A DNA stretch of 64,000 bases, from positions 1-64,000 of the forward strand of contig NZ_SACT01000006.1 in the NCBI RefSeq assembly GCF_004016515.1, read 5' to 3'. Below, in pieces: positions 8,164 to 18,506 of this stretch. Numbering within the stretch: the stretch's first letter is position 1; each line of letters opens with the position of its first letter. This DNA is from Rubrivivax albus. GTDB taxonomy: Bacteria > Pseudomonadota > Gammaproteobacteria > Burkholderiales > Burkholderiaceae_C. The notes under the pieces were generated by a model. That model had not been told where the DNA came from and did no database searches. It saw only the letters and a program-made list of their open reading frames with translations. A program made the position numbers and the translations under genes.

Positions 8164-9425
8164 TGCAGACGAGAGAAGACGCGCAGGCGCTCGACGCCGC
8201 CGATCCGCTGGCCCCGCTGCGCGCGCAGTTCACCCTGCCGGACGGGGTGATCTACCTCGACGGCAACTCGCTGGGCGTGCTGCCCAGCGCCACGCCGGTG
8301 CGCGTGCAGCAGGTGGTGGCCGAGGAATGGGGCCAGGGCCTGATCCGCAGCTGGAACAGCGCCGGCTGGATCACGCTGGCGCAGCGCGTGGGCGACAAGG
8401 TCGCGCGCCTGGTGGGCGCGGGTCCGGGCGAACTGGTGGCGGCCGATTCCACTTCGGTGAACCTGTTCAAGGTGCTCAGCGCCGCACTGTCGATCGCGAA
8501 GGAAGATGCACCGTCACGTCGCGTGATCCTGTCGGAGCGCAGCAACTTCCCCACCGACCTCTACATCTCCGAATCTCTGGCGGCGCAGCACGGCTGCACG
8601 TTGGAACTGATCGACGATCCGGACGCCATCGCCGAACGGCTGAACCGGCAGGACGTGTCGGTGCTGATGCTCACGCACGTGAACTACCGCACCGGCCGCA
8701 TGCACGACATGGCCGCGCTCACCGCCGCGGCGCACGCGGCGGGTGCGCTGACGGTGTGGGACCTGGCGCACAGCGCCGGCGCCGTGCCGGTGGACCTGCA
8801 CGGCGCACAGGCCGACTTTGCCGTCGGCTGCGGCTACAAGTACCTCAACGGCGGCCCCGGCGCCCCGGCCTTCGTCTGGGCCCACCCACGCCATGCCGAC
8901 CGCTTTTGGCAGCCGCTGTCCGGCTGGATGGGCCATGCCGCGCCGTTCGAGTTCACACCCGACTACCGCCCTGCCCCGGGCATCGCGCGCTACCTGTGCG
9001 GTACCCCGGCCGTGCTGGCCATGTCGGCCCTGGAGTGCGGCGTGGACACGGTGCTGGCCGCCGAGCCGATGGGCGGCATGGCGGCGCTGCGCGCCAAGTC
9101 ACTGGCGCTCACGCGGGCCTTCGCAGAGCTGGTCCAAAGTCGATGCGCCGGCCACGGCCTGGTGCGCGTGTCGCCGGACGAAGATGCACAGCGGGGCAGC
9201 CAGGTCTGCCTGGCCCACCCGGAGATCGCCTACCCGGTGGTGCAGGCGCTGATCGCACGCGGCGTGATCGGCGACTTCCGTGCCCCGGACATCCTGCGCT
9301 TCGGCTTCACGCCGCTGTACACGCGCTTCGTCGACGTCTGGGACGCCGTCGAGCACCTGGTGCAGGTGCTGGACCGCGGCGCGTGGCACGAGGCGCGCTT
9401 CCACCAGAAGGCGGCGGTGACATGA
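8163..9425 (+). CDS. kynU: Kynureninase
   Basis: A 420-residue PLP enzyme that cleaves L-kynurenine to anthranilate and alanine. Visible family features are [11 protein letters not shown] near the N-terminus, the [15 protein letters not shown] segment with the PLP-binding Asp, and the lysine motif [16 protein letters not shown] carrying the Schiff-base lysine. Length is normal for bacterial KynU. It is the middle gene of kynB-kynU-kynA, coupled at both ends (1-bp overlap with kynB, ATGA overlap with kynA). Confidence 0.95.
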   Translation: MQTREDAQALDAADPLAPLRAQFTLPDGVIYLDGNSLGVLPSATPVRVQQVVAEEWGQGLIRSWNSAGWITLAQRVGDKVARLVGAGPGELVAADSTSVNLFKVLSAALSIAKEDAPSRRVILSERSNFPTDLYISESLAAQHGCTLELIDDPDAIAERLNRQDVSVLMLTHVNYRTGRMHDMAALTAAAHAAGALTVWDLAHSAGAVPVDLHGAQADFAVGCGYKYLNGGPGAPAFVWAHPRHADRFWQPLSGWMGHAAPFEFTPDYRPAPGIARYLCGTPAVLAMSALECGVDTVLAAEPMGGMAALRAKSLALTRAFAELVQSRCAGHGLVRVSPDEDAQRGSQVCLAHPEIAYPVVQALIARGVIGDFRAPDILRFGFTPLYTRFVDVWDAVEHLVQVLDRGAWHEARFHQKAAVT

Positions 9426-10285
9426 GCGGATGCCCCATCGACCACGGCCAGGGCGGCAACGCCGCGCCGGGCCACCACGACGCCCAGCTCGACTTCAGCG
9501 CCGACATGAGCTACGGCGACTACCTGCACCTCGACGAGGTGCTGGGCGCCCAGCATCCGCTGTCGCCCGGGCACGACGAGATGCTGTTCATCGTGCAGCA
9601 CCAGACCAGCGAGCTGTGGATGAAGCTGATGCTGCACGAGCTGCACGCAGCCATCGCCCTGATCGCCGGCGACCAGCTGCAGGCCGCGTTCAAGATGCTG
9701 GCGCGCGTCTCCAAGATCATGGAGCAGCTGGTGCACGCCTGGGACGTGCTGGGCACGATGACGCCGCCTGAATACAGCGCCATCCGCCCCTACCTGGCCA
9801 AGAGCAGCGGCTTCCAGAGCTGGCAGTACCGCTGCATCGAGTTCAGCCTGGGCAACAAGAACGCGGCGATGCTCAAGCCGCACGCGCATGCCCCGGAACG
9901 ACTGGCCCAGGTGGACGCCGCCTACCGCGCGCCCTCGCTGTACGACGAGGCACTGCGCCTGCTGGCCCGGCGCGGCCTGCCGGTGCCGGCCGACGCGATC
10001 GAACGCGACTGGACCCAGCCCTACGCCGCCAGCGCCGGCGTCGAGGCGGCCTGGCTGCAGGTCTACCGCGACCCCGCCACGCACTGGGACCTGTACCAGC
10101 TGGGCGAGGAGCTCACCGACCTGGAGGACGCCTTCCGCCTCTGGCGCTTCCGCCACCTGACCACGGTGGAGCGCGTCATCGGCTTCAAGCGCGGCACCGG
10201 TGGCACCAATGGCGTAGGCTACCTGCGCAAGATGCTCGACGTGGTGCTGTTCCCGGAGATCTGGGCGCTGCGCACCGACCTCTGA
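9422..10285 (+). CDS. kynA: Tryptophan 2,3-dioxygenase
   Basis: A 287-residue heme dioxygenase that opens the indole ring of L-tryptophan to give N-formylkynurenine, the first step of the pathway completed by the two genes upstream. Family motifs include [58 protein letters not shown] and the C-terminal [19 protein letters not shown]. The histidine in [10 protein letters not shown] corresponds to the proximal heme ligand region. The start overlaps the kynU stop as ATGA. Confidence 0.95.
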   Translation: MSGCPIDHGQGGNAAPGHHDAQLDFSADMSYGDYLHLDEVLGAQHPLSPGHDEMLFIVQHQTSELWMKLMLHELHAAIALIAGDQLQAAFKMLARVSKIMEQLVHAWDVLGTMTPPEYSAIRPYLAKSSGFQSWQYRCIEFSLGNKNAAMLKPHAHAPERLAQVDAAYRAPSLYDEALRLLARRGLPVPADAIERDWTQPYAASAGVEAAWLQVYRDPATHWDLYQLGEELTDLEDAFRLWRFRHLTTVERVIGFKRGTGGTNGVGYLRKMLDVVLFPEIWALRTDL

Positions 10286-10308
10286 GCTTTTCGTCAACGG
10301 GAGACCCG

Positions 10309-11508
10309 ATGAACGCGCCCCTGCCCCCGCCTGCGCTGGACGAGATCCGCGCCCACGACGACGAGATGGTGGCGCTTCGGCGCCAGATCCACGCCAACCC
10401 GGAGCTGGCCTACCAGGAGCACGCCACCAGCGACCTGGTCGCCGAGCGGCTGGCACGCTGGGGCTACGAGGTGCACCGCGGCCTGGGTGGCACCGGCGTG
10501 GTGGGCACGCTGCGCGCCGGCACGTCGGACCGGCACCTCGGCCTGCGCGCCGACATGGACGCGCTGCCCATCGCCGAGACCAGCGGCCGCCCCTGGGCGA
10601 GCAAGGTCTTCGGCAAGATGCACGCCTGCGGCCACGATGGCCACACGGCCATGCTGCTGTCGGCAGCCCGCCACCTGGCGGCCACGCGCCGCTTCGACGG
10701 CTGGCTGCACCTGGTGTTCCAGCCGGCCGAGGAAGGCCGGGGCGGCGCCAAGCGCATGCTGGACGACGGCTTCCTGGACCTCTTTCCCTGCGAGGCGATG
10801 TTCGGCATGCACAACATGCCGGGCCAGCCGGCGGGCCGCTTCGGTGTCGTGCCCGGCCATGCGATGGCCAGCGCCGACACCGTCTACATCAAGGTCATCG
10901 GCAAGGGCAGCCACGCCGCGATGCCGCAGCACGCGGGCGACCCGGTGGTGGCCGGCGCGGCCATCGTGATGGCGCTGCAGAGCATCGTGGCCCGCAACGT
11001 GCCTCCGCTGGAGACCGGCATCGTCACCGTTGGCGCCTTCCTGGCGGGCGATGCGCCGAACGTCATCCCCGGCGAGGCGGAACTGCGGCTGTCGGTGCGC
11101 GCCTTCAAGCCCGAGGTGCGCGACCTGCTGGAGCGGCGCATCGTCGAGGTCGCCCAGGCCCAGGCCGCGAGCTTCGGCGTTCGCGCCGAGGTGGACTACC
11201 AGCGCCAGTACCCGGTGCTGTTCAACCACCCCAAGGAAACGGCGTTCGCGCGCCAGGTGGTGCAGGACTGGCTGGGCGACGAAGGCCTGCTGCCCGATCT
11301 GCCGCCGGTCACCGGCAGCGAGGACTTCGCCTTCTTCCTGGAAAAGGTGCCCGGACACTACATCTTCATCGGCAACGGCGAGGGCGAAGAAGGTGGCTGC
11401 ATGGTGCACAACCCCGGCTACGACTTCAACGACCGGGTGCTGCCCACGGGCGCGAGCTACTGGGTGAAGCTCGCGGAGGCCTGGCTGGCACAGCCCGCAG
11501 GCATATGA
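10309..11508 (+). CDS. M20 family amidohydrolase
   Basis: A 399-residue metallo-amidohydrolase of the hippuricase / IAA-amino-acid hydrolase type. Metal-site motifs are HACGHDGHTAML (His and Asp ligands), the QPAEEGRGGA segment with the catalytic Glu pair, and HNMPGQPAGRF. It follows kynA after 23 bp with a GGGAGA ribosome site, so it may be read in the kyn operon and hydrolyse an N-acyl amino acid or amide related to tryptophan or anthranilate; the substrate is not deducible. Its 3' end overlaps the convergent GGDEF-EAL gene by 52 bp. Confidence 0.88.
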   Translation: MNAPLPPPALDEIRAHDDEMVALRRQIHANPELAYQEHATSDLVAERLARWGYEVHRGLGGTGVVGTLRAGTSDRHLGLRADMDALPIAETSGRPWASKVFGKMHACGHDGHTAMLLSAARHLAATRRFDGWLHLVFQPAEEGRGGAKRMLDDGFLDLFPCEAMFGMHNMPGQPAGRFGVVPGHAMASADTVYIKVIGKGSHAAMPQHAGDPVVAGAAIVMALQSIVARNVPPLETGIVTVGAFLAGDAPNVIPGEAELRLSVRAFKPEVRDLLERRIVEVAQAQAASFGVRAEVDYQRQYPVLFNHPKETAFARQVVQDWLGDEGLLPDLPPVTGSEDFAFFLEKVPGHYIFIGNGEGEEGGCMVHNPGYDFNDRVLPTGASYWVKLAEAWLAQPAGI

Positions 11509-13547
11509 ACGCCTTCGCATGTCGGACTGCCCAGGCTGACCGGTGTCGAGCCTACCGACGTCGCCGCGACGCCATCGACGTGCACTGAAGGTCCGTCGAG
11601 CACCGGCGCCACGGCGCCATGGACGGCCTTCGACAGCCTGCCTACAAGGTCCTCCACCGGCATCGGCCGACCCAGCAGATAGCCCTGCATCTGGTCGCAG
11701 CCCATGGCAGCCAGCGCGCTGCGCTGTGCCTCGGTTTCCACGCCCTCGGCCACCACCTTCATGCCCAGGCTGTGTGCCATGGCGATCACCGCTTGCGTGA
11801 TCGCCAGGTCGTCCGGATCCTCGGGCAGACCGTCGACAAACGAACGATCGATCTTCACCTCGTCGGCCGGAAAACGTTTCAGGTACGACAACGAGGAATA
11901 GCCGGTGCCGAAGTCGTCGATGGCGATGCGCACCCCGAGTCGGCGCAGGGCTTCAAGCACTCCCGTTGCCCGTTCCGGGTCGGCCATCAGCGCCGTCTCG
12001 GTCAACTCGACGACCAGTTCGCCGCCGCCCACGCTACTCTCCGTCATCGCTGCCGTCAGGTCAGCGAGCAGAACGTCGTCTGCAAACTGCTTGGCCGACA
12101 CGTTGATCGCCACACATGGTGGTTCGATACCCTGGCGCCGCCAGGCTGCGATCTGTCGGCAAGCCATCTTGATCACCAGCCGACCGATCGCCACGATCAG
12201 GCCGCGGTCCTCGGCCAGGGCGATGAACTCGCCCGGCATCACCAGACCGCGATTCGGATGCCGCCAGCGCACGAGTGCCTCGACCGCCGTGACCGCGCGG
12301 TCATCCACGCCAAGCTTTGGCTGATAGTGCAACTCGAATTCCTCGCGCGCGATGGCCAGGCGCAGTTGCGCTTCCAGTTCGAACTGGCGGGCGGCTTCGC
12401 GGGCCGCCACCTCGGTGTGGAAGTGGAACCGGTTCTTTCCCGCTGCCTTGGCCTCGTACATCGCGGAGTCGGCGTGGCTGAGCAGTGTCGTCGCGTCGAT
12501 GCCGTCATCCGGGTAGCGAGCGATGCCGATCGAGGCCGACACCTGCATGTCCCGGCCCGCCACGTGCAGGACCTGGTTGACCGTGCCCAGCAGCACGCCG
12601 GCAAGCCGGGACACATCGGCAGGATCCGTCGTGCCCTCGAGCAGCACGACGAACTCGTCGCCGCCCATCCGGGCCACCAAGTCGGTGGCACGCAGGTCGG
12701 CACGAAGCCGCTTGCCCAACGTGGCCAGCAGTTGATCGCCGGCGAGGTGCCCCAGGGTGTCGTTGACGTGCTTGAATCGGTCGAGATCGACGAAGCACAC
12801 GGAGAAGCCACTGCCGTCACGGTGCGCGCGGGCGATGGCGCGATCGAGCTCGATCAGGAAGAGCCGACGGTTGGGCAGTCCAGTCAGGTGATCCAATTGC
12901 GCCATCTGCTTGACGACCTGATGCGCCGCGATGATCTCGGTCACGTCGCGCCCAACGCCGCGGTACCCGCGGAACACGGCATCAGCGTCAAAGACCGGCT
13001 CACCGCTGGCCCGGATCCAGCGCTTGACCCCGTCTGGACGCACGATGGCGTAGGTGAAGTCTCGATAGGGCCGGCGCTCGGCGACACTGCGCTCGTACTC
13101 GGCTTGAGCTTCGCCGTCGGCCTCGATCGTGGCACCGAATTCGTGGCGCTTGCCGATCAGCCGAGGCGCAAAGCCGACCGCCGTGCTGAACTCCTCGGAG
13201 ACATAAGTAAACCGCAGTTCGGCGTCCTGCTCCCAGATCCAGTCCGCCGACAGCGACAACAGGCTGCTCAGGCGCGACTGGCTGACCTCCAGCGCTGCCG
13301 TGCGGTCGAGCACACGCTGTTCGAGCGCATCACGCTCCGCCCGAAGCGCGTCGTTGAGCGCCACCATCTCCTGCGAGGCAAGATCCTGCGAGCGTTCGAG
13401 CAGGGTGCGCTCCTGGTCGTGCTCCGCGTACGCGCGGCTGACATGCTTCAGCAGTTCGCCGAAGGCCACGGCATCGTCGACGTCTGCGCTCAGCCCCGCG
13501 CGACGCAGTTGCCTAAGCAACAGTGGATGCAGCACTTGCCCTCGCAT
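11457..13547 (-). CDS. PAS-GGDEF-EAL cyclic-di-GMP signalling protein
   Basis: A 696-residue cytoplasmic protein with no membrane segments. An N-terminal helical or coiled-coil region (about 1-95, ERTLLERSQDLASQEM) leads to a PAS domain (about 98-215, ending GVGRDVTEI), then GGDEF and EAL domains. The GGDEF motif is intact (RMGGDEFVVLL), with an inhibitory I-site RATD five residues before it. The EAL domain keeps EALVRW, NVSAKQF, ELTETALM, IDDFGTGYSSL, KIDRSF and VAEGVET, so both synthesis and hydrolysis look possible. It lies 12 bp downstream of the FIST gene, which likely controls it. Confidence 0.93.
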   Translation of the reverse strand: MRGQVLHPLLLRQLRRAGLSADVDDAVAFGELLKHVSRAYAEHDQERTLLERSQDLASQEMVALNDALRAERDALEQRVLDRTAALEVSQSRLSSLLSLSADWIWEQDAELRFTYVSEEFSTAVGFAPRLIGKRHEFGATIEADGEAQAEYERSVAERRPYRDFTYAIVRPDGVKRWIRASGEPVFDADAVFRGYRGVGRDVTEIIAAHQVVKQMAQLDHLTGLPNRRLFLIELDRAIARAHRDGSGFSVCFVDLDRFKHVNDTLGHLAGDQLLATLGKRLRADLRATDLVARMGGDEFVVLLEGTTDPADVSRLAGVLLGTVNQVLHVAGRDMQVSASIGIARYPDDGIDATTLLSHADSAMYEAKAAGKNRFHFHTEVAAREAARQFELEAQLRLAIAREEFELHYQPKLGVDDRAVTAVEALVRWRHPNRGLVMPGEFIALAEDRGLIVAIGRLVIKMACRQIAAWRRQGIEPPCVAINVSAKQFADDVLLADLTAAMTESSVGGGELVVELTETALMADPERATGVLEALRRLGVRIAIDDFGTGYSSLSYLKRFPADEVKIDRSFVDGLPEDPDDLAITQAVIAMAHSLGMKVVAEGVETEAQRSALAAMGCDQMQGYLLGRPMPVEDLVGRLSKAVHGAVAPVLDGPSVHVDGVAATSVGSTPVSLGSPTCEGVHMPAGCASQASASFTQ

Positions 13548-13559
13548 GTCGTTCTGGCA

Positions 13560-14711
13560 TCAGGCTTCCGCCAGCGCCGTGACCGTCATCGTCTGGTTGT
13601 GCAGGTCGCTGAACCGGCAGCCACCCGACGGTGCGATTTCGCCATAGGAGTAGAAGCCGACATGCACACTGTGCTCGGGTGCGTGTCCGAGCACGGTCTC
13701 GACCTCCTCGTCCGTCCGCTCGCCCAGCACCAGCCGCCGCCCGACGCAGCTGACGGAAATCACGAGCATCGGCGAGCCGCCCGGCATCGACGCCATCGCC
13801 TCGCCTGCAGCAGTGCCGGCACTGTCGATGAGCCTGTCTGTATTGGCACGCATCAAGCGCGCCGACGCACCCAGCGGGATATCGCCGGCGAACGTCATCG
13901 ACTGCGCATCATCGTCCACACCGACGACCGTTCGGATCAGGTGATTGGCTTGGGAACCATCGCGCCGCAACGCAAGCGGGAACAGCAAGGCCGTGCCAGG
14001 CAGCCCGCTGGCCAGATCGCCCAGATAGGTCTTGTACAACGCCAGAGCCGGCTGGCCGTCGAGTTCGTAGAGCACGTTGCCCTCGGCACGGGTGATCCTG
14101 CGTTCCGGACCGAAGTCCGACCAACCGGCGCTGCAGCCGTGGCCGACGCGAATCCGGTCGCCGTAGAAGCCGACAGCACTGACGATGTTCGGTTGCTGCC
14201 GGCCGGCCTGCGCAAGCCAGGTTCTCCTGAAGCGTGAACCGTCCGCGGCCAGGCCGCCGGTGATCACGACGCCATCGGGCAAGGCTGCAGCCAGGCCGCT
14301 GGTGAGCAGCGTGCCGTTGACCGAAAGCCCGTCGGCGAGCAAGAACACTGCGCGCAATGGTTCCCCGGCGCAGTCTGGTGCGAGTTTCTCAGCCAAGATC
14401 TGACCAGCCGTCCGAGACGTCTCGGCGTCTCGAACCGTGGCTTCGGCATGGCGAAGGTGAGTGTGCTCGAAGCGGGCAATGGCCACGCTGAGCGTGCCGT
14501 CGGACACCTGGTCGCCGGCGATTTCGCCCGCGGTGGAACAGCCGACGACGACCGACCTCGGAAACGCGTCATCGAGCGCTGCCAACGGCATCACGGACTC
14601 GTCGCCGGGTGCACCGAAGGCGAGCACCAGCGTGTCGGGGCCATCGAGTTCAACCGGAAGCGGCGCAGACCAAGAGCGGCCAATGCCGCCCGTGACCGAG
14701 GCAAGCAACAT
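13560..14711 (-). CDS. FIST domain sensory protein
   Basis: A 383-residue protein made of FIST-N and FIST-C domains. Typical elements are VVGCSTAGEIAG, VITGGLAADGSRF, VGHGCSAGWSDFGPERRITRAEGNVLYELDG and the C-terminal GFYSYGEIAPSGGC. FIST proteins are small-molecule or NO sensors; the NosP subgroup binds heme and controls kinases or cyclic-di-GMP enzymes. The next gene in the operon is a PAS-GGDEF-EAL protein, which fits that arrangement. Heme binding here is unproven. The start has GGAG 7 bp upstream and a 9-bp-arm inverted repeat just before that. Confidence 0.88.
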   Translation of the reverse strand: MLLASVTGGIGRSWSAPLPVELDGPDTLVLAFGAPGDESVMPLAALDDAFPRSVVVGCSTAGEIAGDQVSDGTLSVAIARFEHTHLRHAEATVRDAETSRTAGQILAEKLAPDCAGEPLRAVFLLADGLSVNGTLLTSGLAAALPDGVVITGGLAADGSRFRRTWLAQAGRQQPNIVSAVGFYGDRIRVGHGCSAGWSDFGPERRITRAEGNVLYELDGQPALALYKTYLGDLASGLPGTALLFPLALRRDGSQANHLIRTVVGVDDDAQSMTFAGDIPLGASARLMRANTDRLIDSAGTAAGEAMASMPGGSPMLVISVSCVGRRLVLGERTDEEVETVLGHAPEHSVHVGFYSYGEIAPSGGCRFSDLHNQTMTVTALAEA

Positions 14712-14722
14712 GGGTGCTCCTT

Positions 14723-14781
14723 GTTCAAATGGCCTGGATCAATGGAATCCCGTATCGGCCGGCACACCTGCGCATTTGAAC
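14723..14781. repeat. Inverted repeat in the FIST gene leader
   Basis: GTTCAAATG (14723-14731) and CATTTGAAC (14773-14781) are perfect 9-bp arms separated by 41 bp, immediately upstream of the FIST ribosome site. They could fold in the leader or form two half-sites of a DNA-binding protein. Confidence 0.35.
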
Positions 14782-14872
14782 CTACCAGCCATGAGTTGTG
14801 AGCGCTATCGGCCAAGACGTGAACAAATCAACGTCGGCCGGGCTCGGCCCAGGCGCAAGAACGCGCCCGCGC

Positions 14873-16000
14873 TCAGCTCAGGGCGTCCAGCGCAGACCTC
14901 AGCCGCGCCACCGCGGCATCCACGTCGCGCCACTTGTCGATGCCAAACAGGCCGATGCGGAAGGTCTTGAAGTCCGGGCCTTCGTCGCAGGCCAGCGGCA
15001 CACCGCCGGCGATCTGCAGGCCCTGGGCGGCCCAGGCCTTGGTGTTCTGCCAGTCGTCACGGGCCGTATAGCTGACGACCACACCGGGTGCCTCGAAGCC
15101 CGGCGCCGCCACGCTGGCGATGCCGCGCTCGGCGAACATCGCGCGCACGCGGCGACCCAGTTCGGCCTGTGCCGCCTTGGCGTTGCCGAAGCCAAAGGCC
15201 CGCAGTTCAGCCATCGCGTCGCGCAACTGCACCAGGCCATCGGTGGGATAGGTGGCGTGGTAGGCGTGCGCACCGCCTTCATAGGTCTCGATGATGCCCA
15301 GCCACTTCTTCAGGTCCAGCGAGAAGCTGCTGCTGGTGGTGGCGTCGATGCGCTCGCGGGCGCGGTCGGACAGCATCACCAGGCCGGCGCAGGGCGTGCT
15401 GCTCCAGCCCTTCTGCGGCGCGCTCAGCAACACGTCGACACCCGTGGCCTTCATGTCCACCCAGGCCGCGCCGCTGGCGATGCAGTCCAGCACCATCAGC
15501 CCGCCTTCAGCGTGCACCGCCTCGGCCACGGCGGCGATGTAGCCGTCGGGCAGCATCAGGCCGGCCGAGGTCTCCACGTGCGGCGCAAAGACCACGGCAG
15601 GTTTGTTTTCGCGGATCGCGGCCACCACCTCGTCCACCGGGGCCGGTGCGAACGGCGCCGTCGCACCGGGGCCGGTTCGCCGCGCCTTCAGCACCACCGG
15701 GTCGGGTGCGATGCCGCTCATCTCCAGGATCTGCGTCCAGCGGTAGCTGAACCAGCCGTTCCGCACGATCAGGCAGCGCTGGCCGCCGGCGAACTGGCGC
15801 GCCGTGGCCTCCATGCCGGTGCTGCCGCTGCCCGGGACCACGATGGCCGAGCGCGCGCCGTAGACCTCCTTGAGCGTGGCCGACACGTCGCGCAGCGCCT
15901 GGCCGAAGCGCTGCGACATGTGGTTCAGCGAGCGGTCGGTGTAGACGACGGAGTATTCGAGCAGTCCGTCGGGGTCGACGTCTTGGCGCAGGCCGGGCAT
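14873..16000 (-). CDS. Class V aminotransferase (alanine/serine-glyoxylate type)
   Basis: A 375-residue PLP-dependent fold-type I aminotransferase. The SGSTGMEATARQF loop and the Schiff-base lysine motif LLSAPQKGWSSTPCAG identify class V, close to serine-glyoxylate or alanine-glyoxylate aminotransferases. The C-terminal part ends TFRIGLFGIDKWRDVDAAVARL, typical for that subgroup. It is in tandem with the DUF4287 gene upstream (23 bp apart) and may be co-transcribed. Amino donor and acceptor cannot be fixed from sequence. Confidence 0.88.
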   Translation of the reverse strand: MPGLRQDVDPDGLLEYSVVYTDRSLNHMSQRFGQALRDVSATLKEVYGARSAIVVPGSGSTGMEATARQFAGGQRCLIVRNGWFSYRWTQILEMSGIAPDPVVLKARRTGPGATAPFAPAPVDEVVAAIRENKPAVVFAPHVETSAGLMLPDGYIAAVAEAVHAEGGLMVLDCIASGAAWVDMKATGVDVLLSAPQKGWSSTPCAGLVMLSDRARERIDATTSSSFSLDLKKWLGIIETYEGGAHAYHATYPTDGLVQLRDAMAELRAFGFGNAKAAQAELGRRVRAMFAERGIASVAAPGFEAPGVVVSYTARDDWQNTKAWAAQGLQIAGGVPLACDEGPDFKTFRIGLFGIDKWRDVDAAVARLRSALDALS

Positions 16001-16022
16001 TCAGCGGTCTCCTCGGTTCATG

Positions 16023-16583
16023 TCATTGCGCCGCATCGTACGCGGTCCGCAGCCAGCCCATCAGCGTGGTGTCGATCTCGTCCACGGCAGCAATCCGCAC
16101 CGTCGCCTGGCACATGCCCCCCGGCGGCAGCTTCTTCAAACGCGGGTGGTCGGGCAGGTCCTTGGCGTTGAGGCCGAGCTCGACCTGGTCCTTGGTGGCC
16201 GGGCCCAGCATGGCGAACTGCCTCTTCGCGCCGCGCAGGCTGACGTACTTCTGCTTCGGGGCCACCTCGAACGGCCCAAGCTTGCCGATCTTCGCCATCA
16301 GTGCCTCGTGCAGCGGCCGCAGGCTGGCCTTGGGGCCGGTGTAGATCGCGTCCAGCGGGTCGGCCGACGCCGGCGGCGGCGCCGCGGCCTGCCTGGCCAG
16401 CATCACTACCGTGTTGGCGTCGCCGTAGCCCAGGCCCAGGGCCTGCATCAACCAGCTGCGCTGGCCGGCCACCTTGTCCTGCCCGCAGCCGGCCACCAGG
16501 GCCTTCAACTCGGCCAGCGACTTGCCGGTGCGGGTCTCGATGTTCTTCAGCTGGGTGGCCAGCGCGGCGGCAGGGTCGGCCAT
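16023..16583 (-). CDS. DUF4287/DUF5655 domain protein
   Basis: A 186-residue cytoplasmic protein. The N-terminal DUF4287 segment (residues 1-60, TQLKNIETRTGKSLAELKAL) is followed by a DUF5655-like transport-associated domain (about 80-186, PFEVAPKQKYVSLRGAKRQ). Start at 16583 is chosen because the longer in-frame extension is low-complexity read-through of the divergent aminopeptidase gene. Family members have no settled function. Confidence 0.78.
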   Translation of the reverse strand: MADPAAALATQLKNIETRTGKSLAELKALVAGCGQDKVAGQRSWLMQALGLGYGDANTVVMLARQAAAPPPASADPLDAIYTGPKASLRPLHEALMAKIGKLGPFEVAPKQKYVSLRGAKRQFAMLGPATKDQVELGLNAKDLPDHPRLKKLPPGGMCQATVRIAAVDEIDTTLMGWLRTAYDAAQ

Positions 16584-16695
16584 GTCGTGAACTCCGGAGT
16601 GACGGACCCCTGCACGTTCCCACCCCGGCGTGTGTGCGTCAATCGGGCCACTCCTAGAATCCTTTGCTTCGTTCCCCGACCCCGCAGGACCCGCC

Positions 16696-18495
16696 ATGGA
16701 CACCCGCGTTTCCGAACACCGCCTGCGCATCCAGCGCGTGCAGGACGCCCTGGCCACCGCCGGTGCCGACGCACTGCTCGTGCCCTCCAGCGACCCCCAC
16801 CTCAGCGAGTACGTGCCCGAGCGCTTCCAGGGCCGGCAGTGGCTCAGCGGCTTCACCGGCTCCATGGGCACCCTGGTGGTCACGCGCGACCAGGCCGCCG
16901 TGTTCGCCGACAGCCGCTACTGGACGCAGGCCGAGGCGGAACTCGCCGGCACCGGCATCGCGCTGGTGAAGATCGCCTCCGGCGCGTCGGCGGAGCACGT
17001 GGACTGGCTGGCGCGCGAGGTTCCGCGGGGCGGCACTGTGATGGTGGACGGCCAGGTGCTGGGCTTGGCCGCGGCGCAGCAGCTGCGCGATGCGCTGCAG
17101 AAGGCGGGCGTGGCGCTGCGCACCGACACCGACCTGCTGGACCAGGCCTGGCCTGGCCGCCCCGTGCTGCCCGCCGCGCCGGTGTACGAACACTGCGCGC
17201 CTTTCGCCCCGGTGTCGCGCGCCAGCAAGCTGCAGGCCGTGCGCGCCGCGATGCAGGACCGGGGCGCCACGCACCACCTGGTGTCCACGGTGGACGACAT
17301 CGCCTGGATCACCAACCTGCGCGGCAGCGACGTGACCTACAACCCGGTGTTCCTGGCCCACCTGCTGATCGGCCCTGCCCAGGCCACGCTGTTCGTCGGC
17401 GGTGGCAAGGTGGACGCCGCACTGGCGCAGACCCTGGCGGTCGACGGCATCACGCTGGCGCCCTACGACATCGCGGCCTCGACACTGGCGGCCCTGCCGG
17501 CCGAGGCCACCGTCCTGCTGGACCCCAAGCGCGTGACGCTGGGCCTGCGGCAGGCCGTCACCGCCGCGCGCGTGGTCGAGGCCACCAACCCCAGCACCCT
17601 GGCCAAGAGCCGCAAGACGGCCGACGAGGCGGCGCACATCCGCGAAGCCATGGCCGAGGACGGCGCCGCGATGTGCGAGTTCTACGCGTGGTTCGAGGCC
17701 GCGCTGGCCCGCGGCGAGCCGATGACGGAGCTGACGGTGGATGAACGCCTGTCTGCCGCCCGTGCCCGCCGCAGCGGTTTCGTCGGCCTGAGCTTCCCGG
17801 TCATCGCCGGCTTCAATGCCAACGGCGCGATGCCGCACTACCGCGCCACACCCGCCTCGCACGCCCGCATCGAGGGCGACGGCCTGCTGCTCATCGACAG
17901 CGGCGGCCAGTACCTGGGCGGCACCACCGACATCACCCGCGTCTGGCCCATCGGCACCGTCAGCGCCGAGATGAAGCGCGACTACACCCTGGTGCTCAAG
18001 GGCACGCTGAACCTGTCGCGCGCCCATTTCCCGCGCGGCACGCCCAGCCCGATGCTCGACGCGCTGGCGCGCGCCCCGCTCTGGGCCGAGCTCCTGGAGT
18101 TCGGCCATGGCACCGGCCATGGCGTGGGCTACTTTCTGAACGTGCACGAAGGCCCGCAGAGCATCAGCAAGGCCGTGCCCACGCCCGACATGGCGATGCA
18201 GCCGGGCATGATCACCTCGATCGAACCCGGCCTCTACCGCCCGGGCCGCTGGGGCGTGCGCATCGAGAACCTGGTGCTCAACGTGCCCGCGGGCGAGAGC
18301 GAGTTCGGCGAGTTCCTCGGCTTCGAGACGCTCACTTTGTGTCCGATCGACACCCGCTGCATCGAGCGTTCGCTGCTGCGCGCCGACGAGATCGACTGGC
18401 TCAATGCCTACCACGCCACCGTGCGCGAGCGGCTGTCACCCCGCGTGAGTGGTGACGCCCTGGCCTGGCTGCTGCAGCGTACCGAGCCGATCTGA
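16696..18495 (+). CDS. Aminopeptidase P family (Xaa-Pro aminopeptidase)
   Basis: A 599-residue M24B metallopeptidase with two N-terminal creatinase-like domains (about 1-310) and the catalytic pita-bread domain. Dimetal ligands are visible as [18 protein letters not shown] (two Asp), [19 protein letters not shown] (His), ITSIEPGLY (Glu) and GVRIENLV (Glu), plus the C-terminal extension typical of the roughly 600-residue APP type. It removes N-terminal residues preceding proline in the cytoplasm. GCAGGA precedes ATG 16696. The ROK kinase begins 11 bp after its stop. Confidence 0.93.
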   Translation: MDTRVSEHRLRIQRVQDALATAGADALLVPSSDPHLSEYVPERFQGRQWLSGFTGSMGTLVVTRDQAAVFADSRYWTQAEAELAGTGIALVKIASGASAEHVDWLAREVPRGGTVMVDGQVLGLAAAQQLRDALQKAGVALRTDTDLLDQAWPGRPVLPAAPVYEHCAPFAPVSRASKLQAVRAAMQDRGATHHLVSTVDDIAWITNLRGSDVTYNPVFLAHLLIGPAQATLFVGGGKVDAALAQTLAVDGITLAPYDIAASTLAALPAEATVLLDPKRVTLGLRQAVTAARVVEATNPSTLAKSRKTADEAAHIREAMAEDGAAMCEFYAWFEAALARGEPMTELTVDERLSAARARRSGFVGLSFPVIAGFNANGAMPHYRATPASHARIEGDGLLLIDSGGQYLGGTTDITRVWPIGTVSAEMKRDYTLVLKGTLNLSRAHFPRGTPSPMLDALARAPLWAELLEFGHGTGHGVGYFLNVHEGPQSISKAVPTPDMAMQPGMITSIEPGLYRPGRWGVRIENLVLNVPAGESEFGEFLGFETLTLCPIDTRCIERSLLRADEIDWLNAYHATVRERLSPRVSGDALAWLLQRTEPI

Positions 18496-18506
18496 CGGCG
18501 GCGCGC

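Noticed and set aside
11619..14237. 872-codon plus-strand reading frame
   Set aside because: Runs opposite the GGDEF-EAL and FIST genes, which have intact motifs; no recognisable domain.
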